The notes: generated by a model from the sequence alone, not told the origin. A stretch of 64,000 nt of DNA from Dendrolimus kikuchii (GCA_019925095.2 CM034402.1:6459501-6523500), one strand, 5' to 3'; shown: positions 23,921 to 35,779, numbered from the stretch's first letter. A program made the numbers and translations.

Positions 23921-24339
23921 ATTTCATCTGAAAGCGACATATAGATTTACATATGATATAAAAAATCTTAAGAACAGTGACTACAACATACAAGACAGAT
24001 TTTTTTTTTGCTAAATTGATGACGACTCTCTAAAAACATCCAGCTAAATATCCTTGTTTACTCTTATACCTGCCTCTAAATTTAGGCGTTACGTTATTTT
24101 AATAAAATCTAAACCCGGAATGAGCTACCCTCATCACGAATAGGTAATGTAATACCAATTAGAGCAGTTCGGCCGTCCTCTACAGACTGTCCTAATATTA
24201 CCTCGCTTCTCAGATTCCCTAATTTATTGTATCCAAATTATTGTTTATGTGAAATAATTGTACTCGTTACATTTATTACTGTTATAACGAGCGTTTTTTG
24301 AAAAATTAATTTCAAGTAGAATACTGTTTGTATTTTGTT

Positions 24340-24525
24340 TTCCCAGGAAAAATCCAAAATATCCCGCAGGATTCCCAGGACAAAAAGTAGCGCAGAGTTT
24401 AAGTCTAAGCGTTAATTGTCGTTCAGTGAACACCGAATCGAAATTTGCCTGGTAGTTTCTACGTGAATTGCGAATAAACAGACAAAATGACAAAAAAAAA
24501 TGCATCGTGTTCTTCTTCATTGTTT
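24340..24525 (-). repeat. Dispersed repeat family C, inverted partial copy
   Basis: CAGGATTCCCAGGA, GCGCAGAGTTTAAGTCTAAG and ACGTGAATTGCGAATAAACA are the reverse of blocks at 59400-59560. Confidence 0.6.
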
Positions 24526-25299
24526 ATATAAGTATAGTCTATTCCACTTGTTTTGTTTTTAATAGGTTCAATGTACAGACAGGGCATGCTTAGAATTTTA
24601 TAATATTATAAAAGAGAAGATATTTAATTACTTTTATAATAAATAAATTTTTCAGAAATATAGAGTATAGATTTAATTTTTTCTTATCTTTTTCTGAAAA
24701 TTATAATTTGTTTGCGTACGTTCTCTAAAATCATAAAAATAAATTTAGTAATTTCTTGAATTGGGCCATTCAAGTGCAATTTTGTTAAACAACCATGCCT
24801 CTAAAAAAGCTACTACTCAACTTTGTAACACCAAGTGGCTCGACAATACAAACCAGATGGTCTTAATAGCTTTTTAACCCAATTAAAGGGGACGACTTGA
24901 CGGATATTACCAGATGAATTGTTTATTGCTGCCTTGTGGAAAATTATAAAATTGTTACAGGCTATAGCAAAATTAAAGGCATTTTTTCTATTTTATACGA
25001 GAGGTAAGAAAAACTTTCAAATTTTTCTGGTTTAATGTTATTATTTTTATACCATAAGAACATTAGACCAGAAAAATTGGAAAGTTTTCATAGCTAAGTA
25101 CACTCTTTTCATTTTTGTGGTACACTTTAATTATAATATAATGATGTATCCGTACAATAAGAGAGAAAGAATAGAATAGAGACGACACAACAACCCACAG
25201 CTAGACTTTTGCCAGTCTGGATCACCCCTGGTAGAGAATATGCCACCATAACAAATTTTTAAACGAGATTTTAATCATCGTACCTTTTCTTAATTTGTT

Positions 25300-25550
25300 A
25301 TATCTTATGACTAAACAGATATACAATGCAAAATTGGATGGATGCAGAAGTCGTGGAAGGCCACGACACACCTTCCATGATCAAATTGATCGTGTACTAG
25401 CAGAAGGTGATGTCAGGAGCCTTAAGAACAGACGAGCGTGCATGACAAGAGTTATGAATGTCAAAGAACCAAGTGAGGTGTGTAAGAATAAGCCTAAATG
25501 GCGCTCTGTTGTTCGTGCCTACCCCGCAAGGGAACTGGCGTGAAGTTATA
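25300..25550 (+). mobile_element. RTE-like LINE 3' fragment, RT C-terminus (copy 3)
   Basis: Plus-strand frame MTKQIYNAKLDGCRSRGRPR ... KNRRACMTRVMNVKEPSEVC ... AYPARELA ends at a TGA and runs into a (TA)n-rich tail. It is 5'-truncated compared with the copy at 9322 and in the opposite orientation. Confidence 0.82.
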
Positions 25551-26073
25551 TATATATACTTCTTACATTAAACTCAATGAGTACCTAAAGAAAGAAGAAG
25601 AAACTTAATATGTCCGTGACAAAGTTTGTGATGAGTTCCTCACAGACAAGCAACTCATCACGAACTTGTACATTGTTCTAGCTTCTTGAGAAGCGATCGT
25701 TACCACTTTCTATCAGATAAACCGCCAGACTGTCTACAATACTCCAATAAAAAAAAATACTGGGGTTGTAGAAAAATGTTGTAGCGGTAAAACCATCTGA
25801 TAAATTAACACATTACACGACACAATCAACATGTTCATAAAACATGATAAAAATAAACTTATCGGTGGGTAAGTGATAATATCATTGGAAGTGTTCACCT
25901 CATTGTAGATTTGTATTCGATAACAAACACGAAAGGCGGCTATTAAGAATGAACACGACATCAATTGTACTAAATCGTACTTAATAGTGAGGTCTACGAA
26001 CGGTGAATTTATTTTCAGGTTAATGCAGAATGTAAATTGGTTGAAAAATTGTGTTTTTGCGAACACAATTATA

Positions 26074-26304
26074 ATTTATTTTTTATTGCATTACCATCCC
26101 TTCGACTCCTATACTTATTAGATGAACTTAATAATCCTCTTATCACATTAAAATCAATTGGACATCAATGATATTGAAGATATGAATATTCAGATTTCTT
26201 TAATGTAGAATTTGATTCTTACATAATCCCCTCTAATGAACTTCCATCTAACGGATTCCGATTATTAGATGTAGATAACCGAATTGTTTTACCTTTAAAC
26301 AACT
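26074..26304 (+). pseudogene. cox2 (NUMT): NUMT: nuclear fragment of mitochondrial cox2
   Basis: Translated with the invertebrate mitochondrial code the fragment reads [47 protein letters not shown] and [16 protein letters not shown], which is the middle of insect cytochrome c oxidase subunit II. It has no frameshift. Under the nuclear code two TGA codons (HQ-W-Y-W region) interrupt it, so it cannot be expressed as cox2. Similarity fades before 26074 and after about 26304. A full-length frame with no disabling mutation under mitochondrial code suggests fairly recent transfer. Confidence 0.9.
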
Positions 26305-26337
26305 ATTCATATTAAAAGGTGACAAATTTAATGTAAA

Positions 26338-26385
26338 TGTGGCGTGACACTGACCGGCGATTATCCCTGTCTACACCATATAACT
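26338..26385 (-). repeat. Short inverted piece of the 14290 repeat
   Basis: GTGGCGTGACACTGACC...TTATCCCTGTCTAC is the reverse complement of 14503-14550. Confidence 0.6.
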
Positions 26386-26604
26386 CATTTATTTATTATT
26401 ATTACAACAGTAATTTATTTATATTTTGTATGTGTCACACATTCTACATTACGGCATTTAATTTATATGTATCCTAAATGTTATTGTAAAAAAATCTTAA
26501 ATTGAGTAGAATGTCATGTTTGCCAAGTAATCTTAATCCTATCCTATAAATCTTAAAAAAAATCTAAACTTAATCCTATAAATTTTAAATGCATTACATT
26601 TCTA

Positions 26605-27163
26605 ATAGATAGAGATCCCAGTCACCCCAGACTTACGTAATTTTAGGAAAGATGAAATTTTTAGGAACGGTAGTTTAGTATAAACTTAGAAAGGAATGGA
26701 TACTCGCTAAGCTGAAAGCGGGGCCGTTGTTCACGTAGCAGCTATCAAAGGTGGAAAATAACCATGGTAAGATTTTTGGCCCGTCAGATTTGTCTGGCTC
26801 ATTGGTAAATATTTTAAAATATTATACTTGATAACATATATAAAATTCAGCCTTCCTAAAATGATGTAAGTTCCTATTTTTTTAAAAGTGTCTATCAAAA
26901 GTTATGGCCCACAGGAAGTGTCTATAACTGTATATCTTCGTTTATAACAATATCATATATGACATATGTAAAACTAGCCTTGCTACTTTGATGTAAGTTA
27001 GCATAGTTATTTTCCACCTTTGATACCTGCTACCTGAAAAACGGTCACGCTCTCAGCTTAGCGAGTATCCATTCCTTTCTGAGTTTATGTTAAACTACCG
27101 ATAATGAAAATTTCATCTTTCCTAAAATCACGTAAGTCTGGGGTGACTGGGATCTCAATCTAT
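26605..27163. mobile_element. 559-bp element with long terminal inverted repeats
   Basis: Left arm 26605-26765 and right arm about 27000-27163 are inverted copies: ATAGAT-GAGATCCCAGTC..., CTTACGT, TTTCCTAAAAT, AGGAATGGATACTCGCTAAG, TATCAAAGGTGG and AAAATAAC. Arms are about 150 bp with a roughly 240-bp centre. No open frame. Foldback or MITE-like; target duplication not resolved. Confidence 0.85.
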
Positions 27164-27291
27164 AATGTCAAGGGGTAACTTATTATAAATTTTTATTGAC
27201 ATCGCAAATATGCTCCGTGAAAATAATGTTGTGTTAATTTTTTTTATAAAATTTAAATTTGGAGATGGAGCACGCTTATCTAGATACCTAT

Positions 27292-27600
27292 TCACGCGAG
27301 TTCAGACGTCATCTGTTTTTCATGTTTGAGTAAAAAGAGACGACGGTAAAAAGTTGCACTCCTCAGCGGTACGATTTCCACTATATATCGGTGGCGTGAG
27401 CTCGTACGTCTGCTTGTCTGGACGTGAATTGTGAGGGAGGAATTATTTCCGAATCCGCCGAAATGTATCCTATAGAATACCGACAAGTTAGCGACTCTCC
27501 GTCGATGATTTACGCTCTGAAGCCTCATATTGAATAGCCGGTTATCGTCTATCAGCGTTATAGTTATTTTCTCTAGTGACTCGAGTGTCTCGCGATGGTA
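27292..27600 (-). mobile_element. Decayed LINE RT C-terminal fragment
   Basis: Minus-strand frame contains LQSVNHRRRVANLSVFYRIH, the hallmark (HRRRVA-LSVFYRIHFG) of the last part of CR1/Jockey-type reverse transcriptases; afterwards conservation is lost, though the frame stays open. Partial and presumably inactive. Confidence 0.68.
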
Positions 27601-27615
27601 AACCAAGTCAGCCAA

Positions 27616-28970
27616 TGTCAGCCAAGCTGAGTCATGCCAAAAATACGAGCGGTACTTACTCCATGCAAGACCATACCTGTGCTTGGTAGATTTAGCAACT
27701 GAAGTTTTGTGAAGAACTACTTACTACCTCCCTCACCTTTCATAGTACACCTAGTGTTCGATTCGGTATATCTCTTTTATAAGTTATATATCTTTTTACT
27801 TTTGATTTTTTTCTCTTTAATTAATTTCATATCTGTACAAGTGATCTTAGTATAAAATCACTTCTTTTTTTATATTAATAAATGCAAATCTTAAAAATTA
27901 AAAATATAATAAGTAAAAATGAAATCAATATTTAAGTAGGACTGTCAACACCAAAACCCTTTGGGAACGTTCCTAAAAGAGTAGCCCCGGTGCCTGGTCC
28001 GCTAACAACACTAATCTCGATTTATGTCATCCTTCAAAATACCCAGCCAATGTCAAAAACTCAATTATGTGCCGTTGAATTGAATAAACACCTCACCCAA
28101 TATCATCAATGAGGTGTATTACGCTGGGGGTAGTTTTTTGTGGGACCTTTTTTCATGTATGTATATATGTAAATAAATTCAATAACTGGGTCCCCTGGAC
28201 ACAGCGCTGTCAAACGGCGACGCTTGTGGGGGCCGATAATTCAATTTATGCGCGCACTGAGACGATAGTCTCAGGGCTGTCACATTGTAAGAAAATTTAT
28301 GTATATTGATATCTAGGACGGCACGGTTAGTGTTAGCACTCGTATAGACGGTGCCGGTGCGCCACCGCTCGCAACGCTTTTATTCTTTGTATTCCAAACG
28401 TTGCTAGAAACTCCTCATATCGCCACCACACCACTGATGCCCCCTTGACGGCATACTTCGGCAGAAACAGGACTTTTGTGCCAAAAACGTGTAATGTGTT
28501 GCGAAATGGTTTAAAAAAAGCGTTATGTATTTATATTACATAATGGAAAACATCAGCCCTAAATTCTATCTGGAAGACAAGAAATCTTAAAAATAAAGTC
28601 ACAAATAAAATACGTTATCGATTATCATAATCGATCTATGAGTATGAATTTCAATAATAATTATTAATGATATGAAAGCACTTAAATAAATGGTTATTTA
28701 AAATAACTGAACCCGATACAATTATAAAAAATATCAACATAATGAAAAGAAATCTTAAAAATTAAATCACTCATCTTTTCACAATCTGGGCCCAAGAATA
28801 TATGAAAGCGTCTCCTCTATTTATTTCATTCACTATTAGTTTACAATTCAATTTAATTTTCTCAAACGTGCAGAATGATACCAACCCTACGATATAAAAA
28901 CCATCATATTAATTTATTTATACATATAAAGCAAACAATATTTGAATGATAATAATTTTTCGTGATGAAA
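27616..28970. other. No gene seen
   Basis: AT-rich, with a GC-richer patch at 28180-28480 (GACGGTGCCGGTGCGCCACC) that might be an old repeat. No supported frame. Confidence 0.45.
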
Positions 28971-28974
28971 AAGT

Positions 28975-29190
28975 TATCTAGAAACCGAATCCAGCGCCAC
29001 TAGCGTGAATCTAAATCACCCCATAACCCACTCAAACATACATAACATTTTATCCGTCGGAATATAAACTTTAGGGCATTTCTTGCCCTGAAAAAGTTAA
29101 AATCTAGAAACCGAATCCAGCGCCACCTACCGGATCTAATTGTGAATCTAAATCACCCCATGACTCACTCAAACATACATAATATTTTAT
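28975..29190 (-). repeat. Repeat family D, locally duplicated
   Basis: TCTAGAAACCGAATCCAGCG, GTGAATCTAAATCACCCCAT and CATACATAA...TTTTATCCG occur twice, starting near 28978 and 29103 (period about 125). The pattern resembles the GATCGCGTTCTAGAA block of the longer family D copy at 58865-59311. Confidence 0.65.
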
Positions 29191-29191
29191 C

Positions 29192-29505
29192 CGTGCAGAA
29201 ACTGAGAAAGAATATAATTTCCTGCGGCTGGGCAGCCTGTCGTAAGAGACGACAAAACAACCCACAGCCAGGTAGTAGGGCATTTGCCCGACTGAATGGC
29301 TACCACCCCTGATCTAAAGTATGTCTCTATAACAACCTTCACTTGTGTTCCGGCATTAGTGACCAGGTTCCAGTCTCCCTTGAGAGAGCAGCAGCGCATT
29401 TGTAGCACTTTTGGTGTTGCAAATGGCCATAGGCGATGGTAACCGCTTTCCATCAAGTGGGCCGTCTGCCTGTGTGCTGAACTAGTGCAATAAAAAAAAC
29501 ATAAA
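29192..29505 (+). repeat. Family A repeat inserted into family D
   Basis: Runs from CGTGCAGAAACTGAGAAAGA to GTGCAATAAAAAAAACATAA on the plus strand. The interrupted family D sequence resumes after it (AGAACCCGATTCCAGCGCC), showing relative age. Confidence 0.85.
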
Positions 29506-29514
29506 ATTTCATCA

Positions 29515-29738
29515 AAATCGTAGAACCCGATTCCAGCGCCAAGTATTCTGTTTAGATTGATGGGTTACGTTATTGAAGCTTATTAGAGATTCCTAATTTA
29601 TTTATAGCGTATATTAATCAGGGATAATGTAGCATTCGAATGATGAAAGAATTTTTGAAACCAATCCAGTAGTTTTGAATTTATTCGTTGCAAACATAAA
29701 AATACAAATCATTCCTCTTTATAATATTAGCTAGATTG
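29515..29738 (-). mobile_element. Helitron-like element end
   Basis: On the minus strand it begins CTAATATTATAAAGAGGAAT and continues to ATTCAAAACTACTGGATTGG, the same 5' design (AATATTATAAA, then ACTGGA) as other Helitron-like copies here. No clear 3' terminus. Confidence 0.5.
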
Positions 29739-29745
29739 TATATTT

Positions 29746-31220
29746 GTTAAAAACGTGATATGAAGGATGTCAAATTAATAACTAAATGATAATTATGATA
29801 TCTGTATTTCGGCATACAAATATCGTTTTGAAAATAACTTTGGTGTTCATTTCTATAAAAAAATCGTGCAAAATTAAGCTAATCATTAATTACAGGATAA
29901 ATATTATTACAATACTGCAAATTTTCCATTTACTATACAATAATATTGCGATTGGGAAACATGCCCATGTATGGCCGAATGACCTCTCGACTTGCTTATT
30001 TTCTTCAGCTCCAGCCTACCTATTACGTATACCTATTAAGTATATACCTAAACGGTGTTTGCTATCTCGCTCACGTATTACCATATTTTTGAAAAAATAA
30101 ATTCATAGAATTTACATACGACAAATGCGTCAACATATGCGACAAATTACAACTTAATAAAACAATTACGAATGTTTTACAATAAAATTTTGATTCAGAC
30201 CAGATTTCATACATAAAAAAGGTTTTATTTGTCACAAAAAATATTTTTTATATATAGAAATGTATAAGAAAACATTGGTATTTTTTTGGTAAGTTTTGTG
30301 TACTATAATTTGTCGTGAGTAAGTTCTTTGAATTTATATCTTCAAAAATATGATAATGCGTAAGCGAGATAGCGAACTTACTACGGAGCAAACCAAATTA
30401 CTACGGAGTTTCCGATAAATCTGTAACGGACCGACAAATGTATTATTCCCATGGCAACCCTACGGGTACAGCACTGGAAGGACGAAAAGTACTCGTGGTA
30501 AACAAAAGATACGGGCCGCGGCACAATATCACACCGTATATAAATAATGGATGCGATTCCCAAAAAGGGTATATTTCCTTTTACAAGTTTTTTTGCTATA
30601 TATCCAAATATTCCGAAAGCGATTCACCAATTCTGGTCTGTAAGGAATTTCTTTCTTCTTTTTATATCCTATCTTTGTTTGCAGTAAAGTTTTACTGACA
30701 ATATCTTTCGGTGTACGATGAAAGTTAAGACTTAGTTCTGTTTGCCTTATCCGATCTGAGAAGTTCTTGTAGAAAGAAAAATGGGGCTTCCTTATTGCGT
30801 TGAAGTTAAATTAAATTAATGTATTTTTTCATTATATATCCATATTAATATAAAAATGTGAAAATTACTATGGGTGTTTTTGTTTTTTTTTTGCTTCAAG
30901 GCCTTAAGAAAAAACTTTGCATAGACGATCCTATATCCTAGATAAACAGATAGATTCTATCCTCTCCTACGTATGCTACGTATTCAAAGTTAACGAGAGC
31001 TACTCTATAAACTACAAAATAATGGAAAGGTAATATATAAAATAAACTAAAGCTAAGTTATAAAATATAAATGATAACGTCTAAACACAAAACTTATCAC
31101 TCAACATCCAACATACTTCGCTATTCGACTAGTATTATCTACTGTTACATAATATACCTTTGATAACGAAAGTAACAAGCTTTGATTGCGAAAATTAGGG
31201 AGAAATCTGCTAAACATGGT
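29746..31220. other. No gene seen
   Basis: AT-rich sequence. At 30380-30560 is a GC-richer patch with TACGGAGCAAACC / TACGGAGTTTCCG and a TATATAAATAATGG; short frames overlap on both strands and match nothing I recognise. Confidence 0.4.
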
Positions 31221-31221
31221 A

Positions 31222-31880
31222 CAGTCAACTCTCGATGATTTGACATTTGTTAACTTGAATCTCTCTATAGATAGATTTGAGTTCTGTTTGCATGTTCAAA
31301 TTCATGTTCATGATTGATGATTGATGACCGGGATTGATTTAAATTGTAATTTAAAAAAAAACTCGGTCATTTGAAAAATGTTCTATAAGTTGAATAAAAT
31401 CAATATTAATTGGTCGCCAACATGCATTAATTCGAAGGCCGGGCTTCCGTAGTCTATAATTTGAAAGGTTTATCATGCACAGACCTGTTGATTATTTACA
31501 TAAATGAGATATGTATGAGTGAGTTTACAGTTCGCGACGCAAGGAGATCTCTTACTACCCTACGCTTTTACGCCCTCAGAACCGACACAAGTCATGATTT
31601 TTTCTCAACTCTCACCGCTATCGAAAATTCATACGACAATGATAGACTAAAGTCGCTCACTCAACAGAAAATTAAGGAATTATTTTCAAACATTTAATTT
31701 TGTCAAAAATTGTACAAATGTTTAAAATAATAAATTACGTTTTTTTATCAAACTTTTGTTTACTTGCTTTTATCCTTCCTCTCTTGGTTATAAACTCCTG
31801 TTATTTTGAACTCACCAAGAGTTTTTGAATTTGTAAATTTTTTCTGCTCCCTTGAGCGTCAAATTATCGAGAGTCGCCTG
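31222..31880 (+). mobile_element. pogo/Tigger-like DNA transposon, internally deleted
   Basis: Terminal inverted repeats CAGTCAACTCTCGATGATTT and CAGGCGACTCTCGATAATTT (20 of 23 bases match over the longer alignment) are flanked by TA on both sides (31220-31221, 31881-31882). The 659-bp element retains one open frame (see next entry). Most of the transposase, including the DDE catalytic core, is absent, so it is non-autonomous. Confidence 0.85.
31461..31697 (+). pseudogene. C-terminal remnant of pogo-type transposase
   Basis: A frame of 78 codons contained within the pogo-like element. Its end, SLTTLRFYALRTDTSHDFFS followed by an amphipathic stretch and KIKELFSNI, resembles the C-terminus of pogo/Tigger transposases (helix pair then a K-I-x-x-F motif). 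The first Met is arbitrary because the DNA-binding and catalytic parts are deleted. No protein product is likely. Confidence 0.55.
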
Positions 31881-31882
31881 TA

Positions 31883-33300
31883 TATTAAAAGATATAAGTG
31901 ACTTTGCAATTATAATACTTATTAGTAATACAGTTCAGAACCTAACCAGTTCACAGCATGCACAGCGAAAATTTGTGGCAAAATTGCGTAGGATGTAATT
32001 TGGCGTAATTAGTCGCAAATTCGCTGAAGATTTTGAAAGTCTTGTTTTACCCGCACATAGGTATTATATTCATAATAAAATATAAATTTTCCATCCAGTT
32101 TTAATTACTGGTAATATGAACGTCTTTTATTGACACTCACACAACGCAACTAATTTATTTTATATATATTTCAATTACACTAATGTCGGATTAAATAAAT
32201 GAATAGCTCATTGAAAGTAAATATAGCGATAGATTGCTCTATATATTTTACTCGATGTTTTTTGTTTAGTTATAATATCAAATATTTTATTACCAATTTA
32301 GCATCACAATTTGGCATGCGGTTTGCCTTTCGAAAAAGTATTCTATATTTATTATACCTATAATTGAAAGTACACACGTAGTTTGCGTCTATGTAGGTAT
32401 TGATGCTCGATTGAGCAATGGAGGTACACACCGGTCTTGCAGGGCATGAAATCAGTACACTCACACGAGTGTGACAATGAAAAACACTCATAATTAACGA
32501 CCAATATCAAAATCTACAAGTAAACGCCAAACAGAATTATCTGAAATAAAATTTGAAAATATACGCGCCATTTCGAGCAAAAGATGCTTCATTGAAGACT
32601 TCCTACGCTTCAGTAGATAATAATAATGTATAGACTGGAAAATATTCCATGTTTATCCATAGGTACTAATTCGGTTATTTAATACTTAGTTCTCGTAACG
32701 CTGTGTGGGGCGATCAGCTTCTTTTAGTCGACTTCACGCCAAGAGCTTGATGCTCTATCTATTTTGTTCGTCTGTGGTTATACATTAATCGCCTAACTTG
32801 CTGGCTGTAACAAAGGAAATTAGGGAGACCCTTGTTATTTCAATTCGCTACCATTCCAGAGTCCATTATTGCCATTTTAACATACATTTGATCGACCTTC
32901 TCATTAACATATAGACAGGTCCGAAAAAAAAATCGCTACCCAAATTGCACCTTCCTTTTTGTCCCCTCGGGCTCTTCTCGGAGATAAATTAAGGCCTTTT
33001 TTGTTGGTTTTGTGACCACTGGGGCGGATTCGAGACATTCATTTGGGTTTTGTATACATTAGACTTGAGTACTGAAGATTTGTATTAGCTGAGGTTAATT
33101 GTATTGCTGTTAAGTAGGCAAGTGATGGTACAAAGACCTTTTCTTTATTTTGATGATAAAATAGAGCTTTGAAGATAAAAGAACAAAGGAGCTTGATGCT
33201 AGACTTAAGGAAACAAATCCGTGTCTCTCTTGCCATACCCTATAAGTCTGAAATGTGATTATCCATCTCATTTGCTCAGTCACAATATTCTATTAATATA
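31883..33300. other. No gene seen
   Basis: AT-rich; frames at 32270-32491 and 33039-33236 have no recognisable motif. Confidence 0.45.
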
Positions 33301-33303
33301 ATA

Positions 33304-33544
33304 CTAGCTTTTGCACGGGACTTCGTCTACGCGGAATAGTAAAAAAAACCCCCGATTTTGAAATATTCTTCATTGGTGCTCCGCTCCTGTTGGTCTTAGT
33401 GTGATGATATATATAGCCTATAGCCTTCCTCGATAAATGGGCTATCTAACACTGAACTAATTTTTCAAATCAGACCAGTAGTTCCTGAGATTAGTGCGTT
33501 CATGAAAACAAACAAACTCTTTAGCTATATATACTAGTATAAGA
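33304..33544 (-). mobile_element. Helitron-like family B copy
   Basis: On the minus strand it starts TCTTATACTAGTATATATAG, contains CTAATCTCAGGAACTACTGG and GGCTATAGGCTATA, and ends AAAAGCTAG followed by T. Both ends suit A|T insertion. Confidence 0.78.
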
Positions 33545-33639
33545 TATAAGAAGTATAAGATAAGCCGTATTAGAGCATAAACATACACATCATTATAATC
33601 TATACTATGCGAGTTACTTTTATTTTTGTATACATAGTG

Positions 33640-34115
33640 TTGATCGAAGATCTCGCCATGCCAGCCTCAATGACGTCATCCGCCGAGCTGTTGTTAGCGT
33701 CGGCGTACCGGCCAAATAACTTGGTGCGTGACGATGGCAAGATGCAGGAATATCACTTATTCGTTGGAAGATAGAACCGCCGCTGGTGTGGGACGCGATA
33801 TGCGTTGACACTCTATCTCCGGCACCTCTTCTAATGACTAAGTCAGGGGCTGACAAAACTTCTTCAACAGCTGAAGGTCTCAGACGGTGTAAATATGGAA
33901 CCCTAGGAAAGGGTTACATATTTGTGCCGTTTGGAGTTGAAAATTTAGGTTCATGGGGTCCAACGACAACAGGTTTCTTTAAAGAAATTTGTAAGAAACT
34001 CTTTGATACCACCCATGACCAGAATGCTGGTTTGTATTTCGCGCAACGAATCAGCATTGCCATGCAGCGTGGCAATGCAGCCAGCTTTTTGAGCACCCTT
34101 CCCTCGGGCAGCAGT
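33640..34115 (+). mobile_element. Non-LTR retrotransposon C-terminal fragment
   Basis: The open frame from 33786 reads PLVWDAICVDTLSP, GYIFVPFGVENLGSWGP, FFKEICKKLFDTTHDQ and FAQRISIAMQRGNAASFLST, matching the end of a non-LTR reverse transcriptase type found in many arthropods. Upstream the reading is interrupted by stops. A second piece of the same C-terminus lies at 34396. Confidence 0.65.
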
Positions 34116-34581
34116 ATGTTACATAGTTTACATTTTATTTTTAATAGTATATATAATTAACAACTGGGATGTCACATTAGACACAAAAGAAAATTGGTCA
34201 CGAAAATGTACAGAATTTAATCCTTTTAAATCCGAATATATATTTTATATTGATACGTTCGGCTATTATAAAACTACATACTTGGAAAATGAACGGGTTT
34301 TTTATTATTGCAACGACCCGTCATTAATGGGGGAGCCTAAGTGGACGCCTTTCACTTTTCTCAGCATTTAATGTATTAAATCCAAGAATCAACACAATGA
34401 ATGCGGCCAGCATTTTGGGAACGCTCCCCACCGAGAGCGATCTGGACTACATCTTTTACTTGTAAATATGTATATAATAGTAGTTACTATTGTAATACAC
34501 AGTTTAAATTATTAATAGTATATTATTTTATTTTTAATAGTAATATATAGTTAATTTTTAAGGTTTATTTTTATATTTATT

Positions 34582-34862
34582 AATTTTTTTTATTGCAGGA
34601 GTTCAGCAGACAGGCAGACGGCCCACTTGCAACACCAAAGGTGCTACAAATGCGCTGCTGCTCGCTTAAGGGACACTGGAACCTAGTCACTAATGCCGGA
34701 ATACAACTCAAGGTTGTTATGGCGACATACTTTAGACTAGGGGTGGTAGCCGTCCAGTTGGGCAAATACCCTACCACCTGGCTGTGAGTTGTTTTCTCGC
34801 CTCTTACGACAGGCCGCCCGGCCGCGGGAAATTGTATTCTTATTCCGTTCCTGCACGGATAT
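34582..34862 (-). repeat. Family A repeat with internal deletion
   Basis: TTTTATTGCAGGAGTTCAGC at the tail side, CCGTTCCTGCACGG at the head. The GATGGAAAGCGGTTACC...ACAT block is missing (GGCCCACTTGCAACACC). Confidence 0.83.
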
Positions 34863-34892
34863 AATTTACTGAAATATGTGGATATATTAAAA

Positions 34893-35065
34893 GTTAGCTT
34901 GTGTTATGGGTAACGAAAACGGATAGATCTATATCTGATCCCAGACCAGAATAATGGAAAGTTACTTTACTAAATTACCCTGCCGAGAATCGTTTCGGTA
35001 TCCTCTGCCTTCCAGTTAACGTGGCGAGCCAACGCTTAGGCCATTAGATAATAGAAGCCGTCATT
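34893..35065 (-). mobile_element. tRNA-derived SINE, diverged copy of the 5060 family
   Basis: On the minus strand: GACGGCTTCTATTATCTAAT, GGCAGAGGATACCGAAACGA, GGTCTGGGATCAGATATAG and TTACCCATAACACAAGC, aligned in order with the 5060 copy. Pol III boxes are degraded. Confidence 0.68.
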
Positions 35066-35779
35066 TAGACCTGTAGTAGCTTTTTATTTAATTGAATCTT
35101 GCATTCTTTGGGGATTTTACTGTATATGGTAAGGTTCCTTCTTACCTCTACAATACATTTGTTAAATAACGCTGTTATTTCAGGTGGAATAAAAAGTATC
35201 CCGTATTTATCCTTTAATCTTATTTATATTACAATGCCTGCAGTTTTACTATGTATGTGTTCTTGTAAAATACGAATTGTAAGTTTAGAATACAAACGGA
35301 ATCAAGAAAAAAATGTCTCAAAGAATAAAACCCAGACTTAAGACATAAACTTGGGCAAAACAGTCGAGTTCAAATATTAACAAGTTATTTTTCTTGCAGA
35401 TTGTTGGTGCAGAACGTTAGCTGCTGTGTAGCAGAAGTAATGTTTTTTCAAGTCACAAGGCATCCCACTGCTAGCGTAGTTACTTAGGGCCCCCTACCAT
35501 AAGCTGGTTTCATTTTTAAATAAGTACGAGTATACGAGTGAATTTATCAAGTGGGCCTTCAGGGCCAAATGTTAAACTATACGAAATAGAAAAAATACTC
35601 AAAGGAGTCTGAAGGCTGGTTTCGATGAAAAATTAAATCGTGTTGTAACACTTAAAATTGAATATAGAACAAAATGTTTTGTGTTTTGTTTTTTCTGAGT
35701 TCTTTAAGTTTTCGCAATAAATGGACGCCTTTCACTTTTCTCAGCATTTAATGTATTAAATCCAAGAATCAACACAATA

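Larger units (their letters stand above)
34396..35721 (+). mobile_element. LINE 3' end between 57-bp repeats, with nested insertions
   Basis: Opens with codons for NAASILGTLPTESDLDYIFY and a stop, the same C-terminus as the 34115 fragment. A perfect 57-bp sequence (TGGACGCCTTTCACTTTTCT ... AACACAAT) sits immediately before it (34342-34398) and again at 35722-35778. The simplest reading is one 1.3-kb 5'-truncated LINE with an unusually long target duplication, later hit by a family A repeat and a SINE. A segmental duplication is the alternative. Confidence 0.5.

Noticed and set aside
25734..26066. 110-codon minus-strand frame with hydrophobic stretches
   Set aside because: AT-rich composition explains the Phe/Ile content; no motif, no splice context, and it abuts the NUMT. 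I could not exclude it, but nothing supports it.
33786..34160. Host gene of 124 codons
   Set aside because: Residues such as YIFVPFGVENLGSWGP and QRISIAMQRGNAAS belong to a non-LTR retrotransposon end, and a second partial copy follows at 34396.
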